NCBI GenBank assembly: GCA_016839055.1
Contig: JAEKNX010000019.1
Coordinates: forward strand, 1 to 64,000
Reading direction: 5' to 3'
DNA length: 64,000 nucleotides
Source: Spirochaetales bacterium
GTDB lineage: Bacteria; Spirochaetota; Spirochaetia; UBA9216
The notes beneath the pieces were generated by a model. The model had not been told where the DNA came from. It saw only the letters and a program-made list of their open reading frames with translations, and did no database searches. Below are positions 1-7,194 of the stretch, piece by piece. A program made the position numbers and the translations under genes. How positions within the stretch are numbered: position 1 is the stretch's first letter; every line of letters starts with the position of its first letter.

Positions 1-37
1 CTTTGGAATTCTTTCACACAATTATATTTCGGGATAA

Positions 38-364
38 ATGAGCTTAAATCTTAATTCCTGTGCGGGAGTCAACACCTGGCAGATTCTTCTTTTTCTGATT
101 GTTTCATCGATCCTGCTTATATTTACAAGGCCTGTGGCGGTAGATAAGCTAAAAATCGGAAAAATCAAGACAAACGCCGAGAGTCTGGTTGGACAGCCGG
201 CGTGGGTAATAAAGAAAATCACCCCGGAAGACAAGGGGCAGATCAAAATTAGCGGTCAGATATGGACAGCCGCGGCAGTCGATGACGCCGTTATTGCCGA
301 AGATGAAAAAGTAATAATAGAAAAAATAGAGGGTGTTACACTTTACGTAAGGAGAGAAAAATGA
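38..364 (+). CDS. NfeD-like protein, C-terminal part
   Basis: NfeD-family membrane proteins pair with SPFH (slipin) proteins and carry an OB-fold domain after transmembrane helices. Here a single hydrophobic segment (WQILLFLIVSSILL) is followed by the family's typical 'tNaesLvGqpa...G.I...G..W.A' OB-fold pattern and a VTLYVRR end. A short NfeD is about 150 residues with further N-terminal helices, so this 108-residue ORF lacks the front. A TAA sits directly before the ATG at 38, and an open frame shifted by one runs from base 1 to about 54, so the true gene may be frameshifted or cut by the window edge. Its stop overlaps the ATG of the next gene, so the two are translationally coupled. Confidence 0.7.
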   Translation: MSLNLNSCAGVNTWQILLFLIVSSILLIFTRPVAVDKLKIGKIKTNAESLVGQPAWVIKKITPEDKGQIKISGQIWTAAAVDDAVIAEDEKVIIEKIEGVTLYVRREK

Positions 365-1248
365 ATCTATATCTAATTATCGCAGTTCTTATAGTTATAC
401 TGGTTCTGATAATCAGTAATATCCGCATCGTACCCCAGGCATCAGCCTGTGTAGTTGAAAGACTTGGAGCTTATAATAAAACATGGAGTGTAGGAATCCA
501 TATAAAGATTCCCATTATCGACAAGGTCGCAAAAAAAGTATCCCTTAAAGAAAGTGTCATCGATTTCCCTCCACAGCCTGTAATCACCCGTGACAACATC
601 ACAATGCAGATAGATACGGTAGTATTCTTCCTGATAACTGACCCCAAATTATACGCCTATGGCGTTGATTATCCTATGGCAGCAATAGAAAACCTAACGG
701 CAACTACACTGCGTAACATCATCGGCGAGCTCGAACTTGATGAAACACTTACCTCACGTGATCTCATCAATACCCGGATGAGAACTATTCTTGACGAGGC
801 AACAGACCCCTGGGGAATTAAGGTTAACCGCGTTGAGGTAAAAAACATTATGCCGCCGCCGGATATCCAGGAAGCAATGGAAAAGCAGATGAGAGCCGAA
901 CGGGAACGTAGAGAATCAATTATCCGCGCCGAAGGCGAGAAACGCTCAGCAATCCTTGTTGCCGAAGGCCATAAGGAAGCCGTTATCCTCGAAGCCGAGG
1001 CCCAGAAAGAAGCCGCAATAAGATCCGCCGAGGGGGAGGCTGAAGCCATCCTCACGGTTCAGAAAGCGACGGCCGAAGGTCTTGAAAGAATCAAGTCTGT
1101 ACATGCCGATGAAGCACTTATTAAATTAAAGAGCCTTGAAACCCTTGCGGTGGTAGCCAATGGACAGGCAACCAAGCTCATCATCCCGGCCGATTTCCAG
1201 AACATGGCGGGACTCGTCACCTCTTTTAAAGAAATGATAGACAAATAA
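361..1248 (+). CDS. SPFH/slipin-family (stomatin-like) membrane protein
   Basis: This is a paraslipin/QmcA-type protein that assembles into membrane microdomain scaffolds and is linked to membrane protein quality control. The 295 residues have an N-terminal membrane anchor (about 4-24), the SPFH/PHB domain (about 25-190, with RLGAYNKTWSVGIHIKIP and DPWGIKVNRVEVKNI), and an alanine/glutamate-rich coiled coil (about 185-250) typical of the family. The length is normal. It overlaps the NfeD-like gene by 4 bases, the standard NfeD-slipin operon, and is followed by a bidirectional terminator. Confidence 0.93.
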   Translation: MNLYLIIAVLIVILVLIISNIRIVPQASACVVERLGAYNKTWSVGIHIKIPIIDKVAKKVSLKESVIDFPPQPVITRDNITMQIDTVVFFLITDPKLYAYGVDYPMAAIENLTATTLRNIIGELELDETLTSRDLINTRMRTILDEATDPWGIKVNRVEVKNIMPPPDIQEAMEKQMRAERERRESIIRAEGEKRSAILVAEGHKEAVILEAEAQKEAAIRSAEGEAEAILTVQKATAEGLERIKSVHADEALIKLKSLETLAVVANGQATKLIIPADFQNMAGLVTSFKEMIDK

Positions 1249-1277
1249 ACAGGCTTCTTTTAAAATCAGAATTCTAT

Positions 1278-1313
1278 AAAAACCGGATGATACTTCAAAG
1301 TCGTCCGGTTTTT
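1278..1313. terminator. Bidirectional rho-independent terminator
   Basis: The inverted repeat aaaaaccgga / tccggttttt has an A-run on one side and a T-run on the other. It lies between two convergent genes (slipin and sensor kinase) and can serve both. The stem sequence closely resembles the terminator after the tRNA at 4254-4292. Confidence 0.8.
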
Positions 1314-1319
1314 GAATCT

Positions 1320-3194
1320 TCATTCTGAATGACCGTCGGGTATTGTAATAATGAACGAGGCTCCCTCCTCAGGTTCACTTTTAATCAGAATCTTTCCGTT
1401 GATTAATTCTAAATACTCCATTGCAGTAGGTAAACCGATACCTGAATTCTTTTTATCAAAAATACCTTTTTGAATAATTGGTTTTTTAGCAATAATACTT
1501 TCGACAATTTCAGAAGACATACCTATTCCATTATCAGTTATTTTCACTACTACAGCGGCAGTATCTTTTTCACAGGATATTTTCACAATCCCGTTTTGAT
1601 AGCTGTATTTCACCGCATTCTGAATGATATTCCGAAAAATGAACATAATGATATTCACATCGCTGATCAACAAAAGCTCACGAGGCATATAAAATTCAAA
1701 ACCAATATTCCCCTGATTAAATTTATATGTATCTGCTATTGATTTCAATGACTCCACTAAATCTATTTCAGAGATGAATACCTCAGGACTTTTTTCAAAT
1801 TGATTCTTACCCCAATACAGGAGATCTTCAAGTAAATTAGAGGTTTTGTCCGCACAATAAAACATTTCCTGCTTCAATAAATCTTCACGCTGTGTATTTA
1901 AATTCAGATTTTTATTCCTGAGCATAATTGAAGCATTAACCATCGAACCAATGAAATTCCGTAAATCATGTGCAAGAATTGAGAAAAATGTATTGTTTTT
2001 GTTTATGATATCTCTCAGTTTTGTATTAGCTTCTTTTAATTCTTTTGTTTGAGTATCCACCATCTGCAAAAGTTCTAAATTTCTTTTACGCCTTATAAAC
2101 AACCCAAAAGTTAAAATAAATGAAATTATAAGGAGGAGGAATAAAATAACAACGATTATTTTAAAAACTAATTCATCTTTTTGCGGAAGGTTGAGTATTT
2201 TACTGTTTACAGGAAGCTCTGCTCTGCTGATATTAAATTTCTGCATCTCATTGTAATCAAAAACATAACTGTTCTCAATCTCGTTAAACTGGCTCATCCC
2301 GCCGGCTATTCCATCATCCATGATATCTTCCGCCATAAGGGCTGCATTTTCCCCCTGTTCGTAGCCTCTGGTGATTTTTCCGCCGAATAAACCTTTATTC
2401 TCATAAAAATCCCAGGAACCAAAAACAGGAACCCTGGCTACAGAATGAATTTCTGATATGCCCTTTGTATATGAGATAAAATTACCTTCATAATCACGAT
2501 TCAAAACTAAGAGATAAATAATAAAACTCTCATCAAGGGAGCTGACTTTTTCCCTTAAACTCTCAATAGTAAAATCCGACAGAATTTCAAAATTAAGCTG
2601 ATTTTCAAACTTTGGTAAAATTCTCTTCAGCTCTTCCATGATAGCCTTTCCAGTTAGGGTATTATCATTAACAACTAATACATTGGTCCGATCAGGGAAG
2701 ATCTTTAAGGCAGCATTAATAGTGCCTTCATGATCCGCTTTCTCATTATATCCGTAGAAATTCGGATAGTTCGACAGCTCCTCTTTTTCAAGATCGTTAA
2801 CACCGCAAAACACCACTGGAATTCCAGAATAAAACTTATCACCATTCTTCTGCATGAAATTAAAAGCCGCATTATCAACTGTGATGACAACATCAAATAG
2901 ATTTTTTTTCGCTTTAACCTGATACAACTTTTCAAGGAAGCTTGAGTATTCTTCATCGAAGTTTCTCTTAGTATCTAAATACTCAATAACAAGATTCACA
3001 TCCGCTCTTTTGTCAAAAACACTTATAATTCCCTTTGAAACGTTATCAGTCCACTCTAACCCCTGATGATAACTTTGCAGGATAAGAATATTTTTCTCTT
3101 TTGCAGGAGTCCACTCTTCCGCGGAAACTGAAAATATCGAGACAATTATCAGTAGTGCAGCCATTAAAAAACGGCAAAATCTATGACTTAGCAT
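1320..3194 (-). CDS. Histidine kinase with ABC-substrate-binding-like sensor domain
   Basis: The membrane sensor kinase has a signal peptide (residues 1-25), a periplasmic ABC_sub_bind-type domain (about 34-335; ILILQSYHQGLEWTDNV, GIPVVFCGVNDL), a transmembrane helix (about 345-367), a short coiled coil, a dimerisation/phosphoacceptor helix with FFSILAHDLRN (His about 409) and a HATPase domain with N box (NIIQNAVKYS), DNGIGMS and GIGLPTAMEYL. There is no receiver or output domain and no adjacent response regulator, so it is an orphan kinase. The upstream AGGGG supports the ATG start. The ligand cannot be read from the sequence. Confidence 0.88.
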   Translation of the reverse strand: MLSHRFCRFLMAALLIIVSIFSVSAEEWTPAKEKNILILQSYHQGLEWTDNVSKGIISVFDKRADVNLVIEYLDTKRNFDEEYSSFLEKLYQVKAKKNLFDVVITVDNAAFNFMQKNGDKFYSGIPVVFCGVNDLEKEELSNYPNFYGYNEKADHEGTINAALKIFPDRTNVLVVNDNTLTGKAIMEELKRILPKFENQLNFEILSDFTIESLREKVSSLDESFIIYLLVLNRDYEGNFISYTKGISEIHSVARVPVFGSWDFYENKGLFGGKITRGYEQGENAALMAEDIMDDGIAGGMSQFNEIENSYVFDYNEMQKFNISRAELPVNSKILNLPQKDELVFKIIVVILFLLLIISFILTFGLFIRRKRNLELLQMVDTQTKELKEANTKLRDIINKNNTFFSILAHDLRNFIGSMVNASIMLRNKNLNLNTQREDLLKQEMFYCADKTSNLLEDLLYWGKNQFEKSPEVFISEIDLVESLKSIADTYKFNQGNIGFEFYMPRELLLISDVNIIMFIFRNIIQNAVKYSYQNGIVKISCEKDTAAVVVKITDNGIGMSSEIVESIIAKKPIIQKGIFDKKNSGIGLPTAMEYLELINGKILIKSEPEEGASFIITIPDGHSE

Positions 3195-3528
3195 GAAAAA
3201 ACCTACTAATCCCCCTGCTCCTATAAGAAATAAACTATTCCAGCAATCATCGATGATAGCAATAGCTAAGTCAAGGGTTGGAAGGAACTATCCTTACTGT
3301 TTATACAAACTAATCAATGCTGTCTGCATTTCAATCAAAAGATGCGAACCTGAATAAGATGAAGGGATAATTTAGATTAGTTATTTTCACCCAAAACTTG
3401 CCAGCACCCCAGTCACTGCTATCGGCGAAGCTCCTGTTCTGTCTGAAAAACCGGCTCCTTCCAGAGACGGTGGTCTTTTTTTGAGAGATTCAATCGTCTA
3501 TGTGCTAAACTAAAAAAGGAGGATCTCT
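3195..3528. other. 334-base intergenic region, no gene seen
   Basis: It separates two divergently transcribed genes and should hold both promoters, but I find no convincing -35/-10 pair, no RNA fold I recognise and no ORF of note. A weak stem (accg...cggt) followed by seven T residues near 3454-3480 could be a minor terminator. Confidence 0.4.
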
Positions 3529-4107
3529 ATGAAAAGAATACTTATTATGCTGATCTTCGTTGCTGTTCTATCACCAGCCTTTGCAGAAGATAAGCAGGGG
3601 CTCCGAATCGATGCCGGTGCAGGACTTTACGGCTCCATTTATTCGACCTATATATCTGTAAATCCTGAACTTCTTTATGATTTTGGATTTTTTGCTGTCG
3701 GCGGCGGCCTTAATGCTCTCTACGGTCTATCGTTTTCAGACTTTTATGCAGCCCCCTACGCGGAAATTGAACTCGGCATCTTTTATATTGACGGCGGTAT
3801 TGTGCTGCCGCTTAATGAACCAAACCCCGAAGCTGTTTCAAATGGCTATATCACCCCGGAAAGCGGGACAAGCCCGCTCCCCTATGTGATGATCGGCCTG
3901 GCCGGACCGATAATACCAATAGGCGCCGGGCATATTGGTATAGATTTATCACTTGGGATAATACCAACGGCAAGTCCGGTTATAGCGGTTGACAGCTCGG
4001 ATAATATTTTTGCAAACATCATTGGAACCATCTTCATATCAATGTTTTCTGCAGCGGCTGATTCAATCAAAGCCGGAGCTTCAATTTACTACACCGTAAC
4101 CTTTTAG
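3529..4107 (+). CDS. Secreted, probable outer-membrane beta-barrel protein
   Basis: The 192-residue protein has a clear signal peptide (MKRILIMLIFVAVLSPAFA) and then alternating hydrophobic/polar, glycine- and aromatic-rich segments (GAGLYGSIYSTYISV, YAEIELGIFYIDGGIV) ending in ...YYTVTF. A terminal aromatic residue is typical of outer-membrane barrels. A strong AGGAGG lies 8 bases before the ATG. I recognise no specific family, and the barrel call is an inference from pattern. Confidence 0.65.
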   Translation: MKRILIMLIFVAVLSPAFAEDKQGLRIDAGAGLYGSIYSTYISVNPELLYDFGFFAVGGGLNALYGLSFSDFYAAPYAEIELGIFYIDGGIVLPLNEPNPEAVSNGYITPESGTSPLPYVMIGLAGPIIPIGAGHIGIDLSLGIIPTASPVIAVDSSDNIFANIIGTIFISMFSAAADSIKAGASIYYTVTF

Positions 4108-4177
4108 TAATTTTGTCACCCGACCCATATTGACGAAAGAGCTATAATATGGTCTTATGTACAGACGAAAAAATGTC

Positions 4178-4251
4178 GGGCCTATAGCTCAGTTGGTTAG
4201 AGCACCTGACTCATAATCAGGTGGTCCAAGGTTCAAGTCCTTGTGGGCCCA
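4178..4251 (+). tRNA. tRNA with CAT anticodon (tRNA-Met or tRNA-Ile2)
   Basis: The cloverleaf folds cleanly: 7-bp acceptor (GGGCCTA/TGGGCCC with one G-T), D arm GCTCAGTTGGTTAGAGC, anticodon stem CCTGA/TCAGG with loop CTCATAA (anticodon CAT at 4212-4214), T arm CAAGG TTCAAGT CCTTG, discriminator A. CCA is not encoded. Whether it is elongator Met or lysidine-modified Ile2 cannot be decided by eye; it lacks initiator features. Possible promoter elements upstream are TTGACG (4130) and TATAAT (4143), but their spacing is not canonical. Confidence 0.95.
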
Positions 4252-4253
4252 TT

Positions 4254-4292
4254 AAAAAACCGGATAGTACTTCATGTACTGTCCGGTTTTTT
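4254..4292 (+). terminator. Rho-independent terminator of the tRNA
   Basis: A long stem (aaaaaaccgga-t-agtac with gtact-g-tccggtttttt, loop ttcat) with a T-run begins 3 bases after the tRNA. The stem sequence is close to the terminator at 1278-1313. Confidence 0.85.
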
Positions 4293-4309
4293 ATTTGGGC
4301 TGGGCCCCG

Positions 4310-4411
4310 AGGACTTGAACCGAAACATCGGCGCGAACACCTGGAGCGCAAACCGGCACGACGCCGGTTTAGATGTAGAGGCGGCCTGGAGCACTGAGGC
4401 ACGAAGCCGAG
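4310..4411. repeat. 102-bp direct repeat, copy 1
   Basis: It is identical over 102 bases to 4501-4602. It begins with aggacttgaacc, the reverse complement of the tRNA T-arm, and contains a perfect 8-bp hairpin (aaaccggc-acgac-gccggttt). Just before it, gggccccg completes an inverted, slightly diverged copy of the tRNA 3' end. The ORF-track entries here (4217-4676) are translations of this repeat and are not credible genes. Confidence 0.9.
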
Positions 4412-4421
4412 GTGTGGAAGG

Positions 4422-4440
4422 CAAGTCCTTGTGGGCCCAT
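4422..4440 (+). repeat. Second copy of the tRNA 3' end
   Basis: caagtccttgtgggcccat repeats the T-arm/acceptor end of the tRNA (4234-4252) exactly over 19 bases. Like the real tRNA end, it is followed at once by a terminator. Confidence 0.9.
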
Positions 4441-4441
4441 G

Positions 4442-4485
4442 AAAAAGAGAGAATTGCTACATAGTAGTGATTCTCTCTTTTTTTT
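4442..4485 (+). terminator. Rho-independent terminator after tRNA-end copy 2
   Basis: A 14-bp stem gagagaattgctac / gtagtgattctctc (two G-T wobbles, loop ata) is followed by eight T residues. No gene precedes it, only the duplicated tRNA 3' end and the repeat. Confidence 0.8.
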
Positions 4486-4500
4486 GTGGCTGGAACCATA

Positions 4501-4602
4501 AGGACTTGAACCGAAACATCGGCGCGAACACCTGGAGCGCAAACCGGCACGACGCCGGTTTAGATGTAGAGGCGGCCTGGAGCACTGAGGCACGAAGCCG
4601 AG
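4501..4602. repeat. 102-bp direct repeat, copy 2
   Basis: Identical to 4310-4411. It is preceded by tggaaccata, which with aggacttgaacc forms another inverted tRNA-3'-end-like sequence that differs from the first. It is followed by a longer GC-rich tail (4603-4656) absent after copy 1. Confidence 0.9.
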
Positions 4603-4656
4603 CGCCAGTGAGGGAGGCGGGTCGGCGGAAGCAGCAGGGATGCTGCGACCAGAGAC

Positions 4657-4674
4657 CAAGTCCTTGTGGCCCAT
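4657..4674 (+). repeat. Third copy of the tRNA 3' end (one base shorter)
   Basis: caagtccttgtggcccat matches the tRNA end except for one missing G. It sits directly before the decayed ATPase gene and marks the right limit of the repeat patch. Confidence 0.85.
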
Positions 4675-4717
4675 GAAAATTCAGTGGCTAACGCAGAGAT
4701 TTCATGGCAAATCTATT

Positions 4718-5418
4718 ATGATTAACCGGGCATTTGAAATTGGACAAATCTTAGAAAAGTTGGAGCAATTCCCCGTCGTAGCAATTATAGGCGCCAGACA
4801 GGTCGGAAAAACAACTTTAACACATCAGATTGAAAAGATAGCAGACCAACTTATGCATAGGTTCGATCTGGAAAATCCTGAAGATCTGGCCCGATTGAAT
4901 GATCCAATGCTTGCACTTAAAAACCTTAAAGGCATTGTAATTCTTGATGAAATTCAGCGCAGAGCTGAGCTGTTTCCTGTTCTTCGTGTATTAGCAGACT
5001 TAGTGTTGCTGATTCAACTGTAAAAAGCTATCTGGATACCGGGCTGCTTCACGGACTTCTGAACCTTACACAACAGGAAGAGTTGGAATCACATCCCAAA
5101 GTTGGTGCCTCAGGGGAAGGATTCGTAATCGACCAATTGCGCCGTCATTTGAGAACGGCATCAAATAAATGCTTTTTTTGGGCAACACATAACGGAGCTG
5201 AACTGGAAATGCTGACAGTAAGAGGAATTTATAAAAGGGGCTTCGAAATTAAACGAACAAGCAGCCCGAAAATTACTCCTTCTATGCGGTCAGCATTACA
5301 GGATTTGAAACTAAACACATTGGATGTAATCCAGGCATGGGAAGATACATTTCAATTATCTGATAATATCCGGGCTGTCTCAATATCAAGACTGCTGGAT
5401 GATATTGAACCTCTCTAA
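4718..5418 (+). pseudogene. Decayed AAA ATPase with DUF4143
   Basis: The start (4718) encodes MINRAFEIGQILEKL..., a P-loop (GARQVGKTT) and Walker B (GIVILDEIQR), the usual front of DUF4143-type ATPases. The reading frame breaks near 5000: after RVLAD the matching protein continues one frame over as SVADSTVKSYLD, then jumps to TGLLHGLLNL and runs on as the normal C-terminal half (ASGEGFVIDQL, GAELEMLTV, GFEIKRT) to 5418. At least two internal deletions have removed about half of the middle and C-terminal linker, so it is non-functional. The ORF track shows it as 4640-5023 and 5083-5418. No ribosome site is evident. Confidence 0.85.
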
Positions 5419-5567
5419 GGTCTGCGGGACTTCCTTTTCTTTTCCGCTTTTGGGCGAACATTTCATTCTTCTGTGCAGCTGCAGAAATTAATAAATAATT
5501 GGCGAATCCTCAAGTTCTTCTATATAATTACATATATTTATCTATAAAATTATGGAGAAAAAGAAAT

Positions 5568-7154
5568 ATGGAAAAAATAGAATCCAAAATTATTTCAGTT
5601 ACTGTTTATAGTGACAGGGCTCAGGTCTGTCGTTCGGCCAGCTTCAAACTTGATGATGGAGAACAGATTGTCTGTTTTGACAACCTTCCTGAAAATGTTG
5701 AGCAGAAAAGTATCCGGGTAACAGGAAATGGCAAAGCAGTCCTTCGTGACATCAGTTTCAAGACCATCAATTTCGCAGAACCTCAAAATGATGCAGTAAA
5801 AAAAATGTTAGAACAAAAAAACGTGCTGCATGAAAAATTAGACAAGCAGCGAGCCCTATCAGAGCTTGCCGATCTTGAACGAAATTTTCTCGATAAGATT
5901 ACAGAGAAGCTAACCGCCCCCGAAAAGAAACAGAAATCAGGAGAGTTAAACCCCGATAGCTGGATCAAAATGATTGACTTCTACCGCAATAAGCTTGAGC
6001 TCCTTGAAGAGCAGAAAAGTAAATCAGGAAAGCTGTCAAGATTGCTCAACGATGAGCTTGAAAAAATTGATGAGGATCTTGCCCTGCTTAATACTGGCCG
6101 GGATAGAATCCGCAATCAGGTTGAAGTCACCCTTGAGATGAAGGAATCAGACTCGATTGAGCTGGAACTCTCCTACATGGTTTACGGTCCATGCTGGTAT
6201 CCTGTCTATGATCTTCGGGTTTCAACCGAAGACAAGCAGATGAATATAACCTATAATGCGATGGTGAGTCAGGCAACATCCGAAGACTGGAATGATGTCC
6301 ACCTGAAACTGTCAACCGCTCAGCCCCAGGTGGACGGAACCATCCCGAAACTGTATCCCTGGCATATCAATATGTATTCTCCGAAGCAATTATATTCAAA
6401 AGCCGCGGCCCCGATGAGGATGAAAAAAACAATTATGGGCGAGTCTGAAGTCTGCGAGGAACCAGGTGAGATGATGAAAGCATCAATGAGCATAGCGCCT
6501 CCTGAATCCATAGTAGAAACCCAGGCAACTTCCGTCGTGTTCGCACCGGCCGGAACAAACACGATAGTCAGTGATAATACACCTTACCGGGTTACTGTCC
6601 TGATTAAGGATTTTCCAGCCGAATTCAGGTATGAAAGCGTACCGAAGCTGTCCCCCTATACTTATCTCAAGGCTAAGGTTAAAAACAACAGTGAATATCC
6701 TCTACTCGCGGGCGACAGCAATATATTTATGGATAATAATTTTGTCGCCAACGCTTATCTTAAAACCGTAGCCCCTGAAGAGGAGTTCTGGACATCGCTC
6801 GGAATCGATGAAGGTATTAAAGTCGAGCGTAAATTCATCCGGAAATATGAGAAGGAAGAGGGCCTAATAAGCAAAAAGACGAAATTCATCTATGAATACA
6901 GACTGATAATTGAAAACAAGCGTAAAACCAGTGAAGACCTGATACTGCAGGAGCAAATCCCTATTACCGGACATCAGGATATAACTGTTGAACTTATCGC
7001 TCCGAAGATTAATAAGGAGAGCAGCAGCTTGAAGCTTACAGATGAAAATATCATAGAATGGCAGCTGTTGCCGGATGCAGGTGAAAAAATTGAATTTCCA
7101 TTTTCTTTTTCGATAGATTACCCGCGGAACAGCCAGGTGGCCGGCCTGGACTAA
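5568..7154 (+). CDS. DUF4140/DUF4139 (MuiA-family) protein
   Basis: I chose the ATG at 5568 (MEKIESKIISVTVYSDRAQV) over the track start because GGAG lies upstream and the conserved family N-terminus begins here. The layout is DUF4140 (about residues 5-100), a charged coiled coil (about 85-185) and DUF4139 (about 190-525, with YGPCWYPVYDLRV and SQATSEDWNDVHLKLSTAQP). The length (528) is usual. Members are called mucoidy-inhibitor-like, but their biochemical role is not established. There is no signal peptide. It is monocistronic and convergent with the next gene. Confidence 0.88.
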   Translation: MEKIESKIISVTVYSDRAQVCRSASFKLDDGEQIVCFDNLPENVEQKSIRVTGNGKAVLRDISFKTINFAEPQNDAVKKMLEQKNVLHEKLDKQRALSELADLERNFLDKITEKLTAPEKKQKSGELNPDSWIKMIDFYRNKLELLEEQKSKSGKLSRLLNDELEKIDEDLALLNTGRDRIRNQVEVTLEMKESDSIELELSYMVYGPCWYPVYDLRVSTEDKQMNITYNAMVSQATSEDWNDVHLKLSTAQPQVDGTIPKLYPWHINMYSPKQLYSKAAAPMRMKKTIMGESEVCEEPGEMMKASMSIAPPESIVETQATSVVFAPAGTNTIVSDNTPYRVTVLIKDFPAEFRYESVPKLSPYTYLKAKVKNNSEYPLLAGDSNIFMDNNFVANAYLKTVAPEEEFWTSLGIDEGIKVERKFIRKYEKEEGLISKKTKFIYEYRLIIENKRKTSEDLILQEQIPITGHQDITVELIAPKINKESSSLKLTDENIIEWQLLPDAGEKIEFPFSFSIDYPRNSQVAGLD

Positions 7155-7194
7155 TGCTTCATCACGGAAACTGAGCCAGTTTATCTACGTCTCT

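Noticed and set aside
3370-3480. Possible riboswitch-like RNA upstream of the outer-membrane-like gene
   Set aside because: No conserved core of any known riboswitch could be matched and the apparent stems are short.
4217-4676. ORFs with sequences such as MGPQGLEPWTT and RNIGANTWSANRHDAG
   Set aside because: They are translations of the tRNA, its duplicated ends and the 102-bp repeat on either strand. They have no ribosome sites and no protein-like composition.
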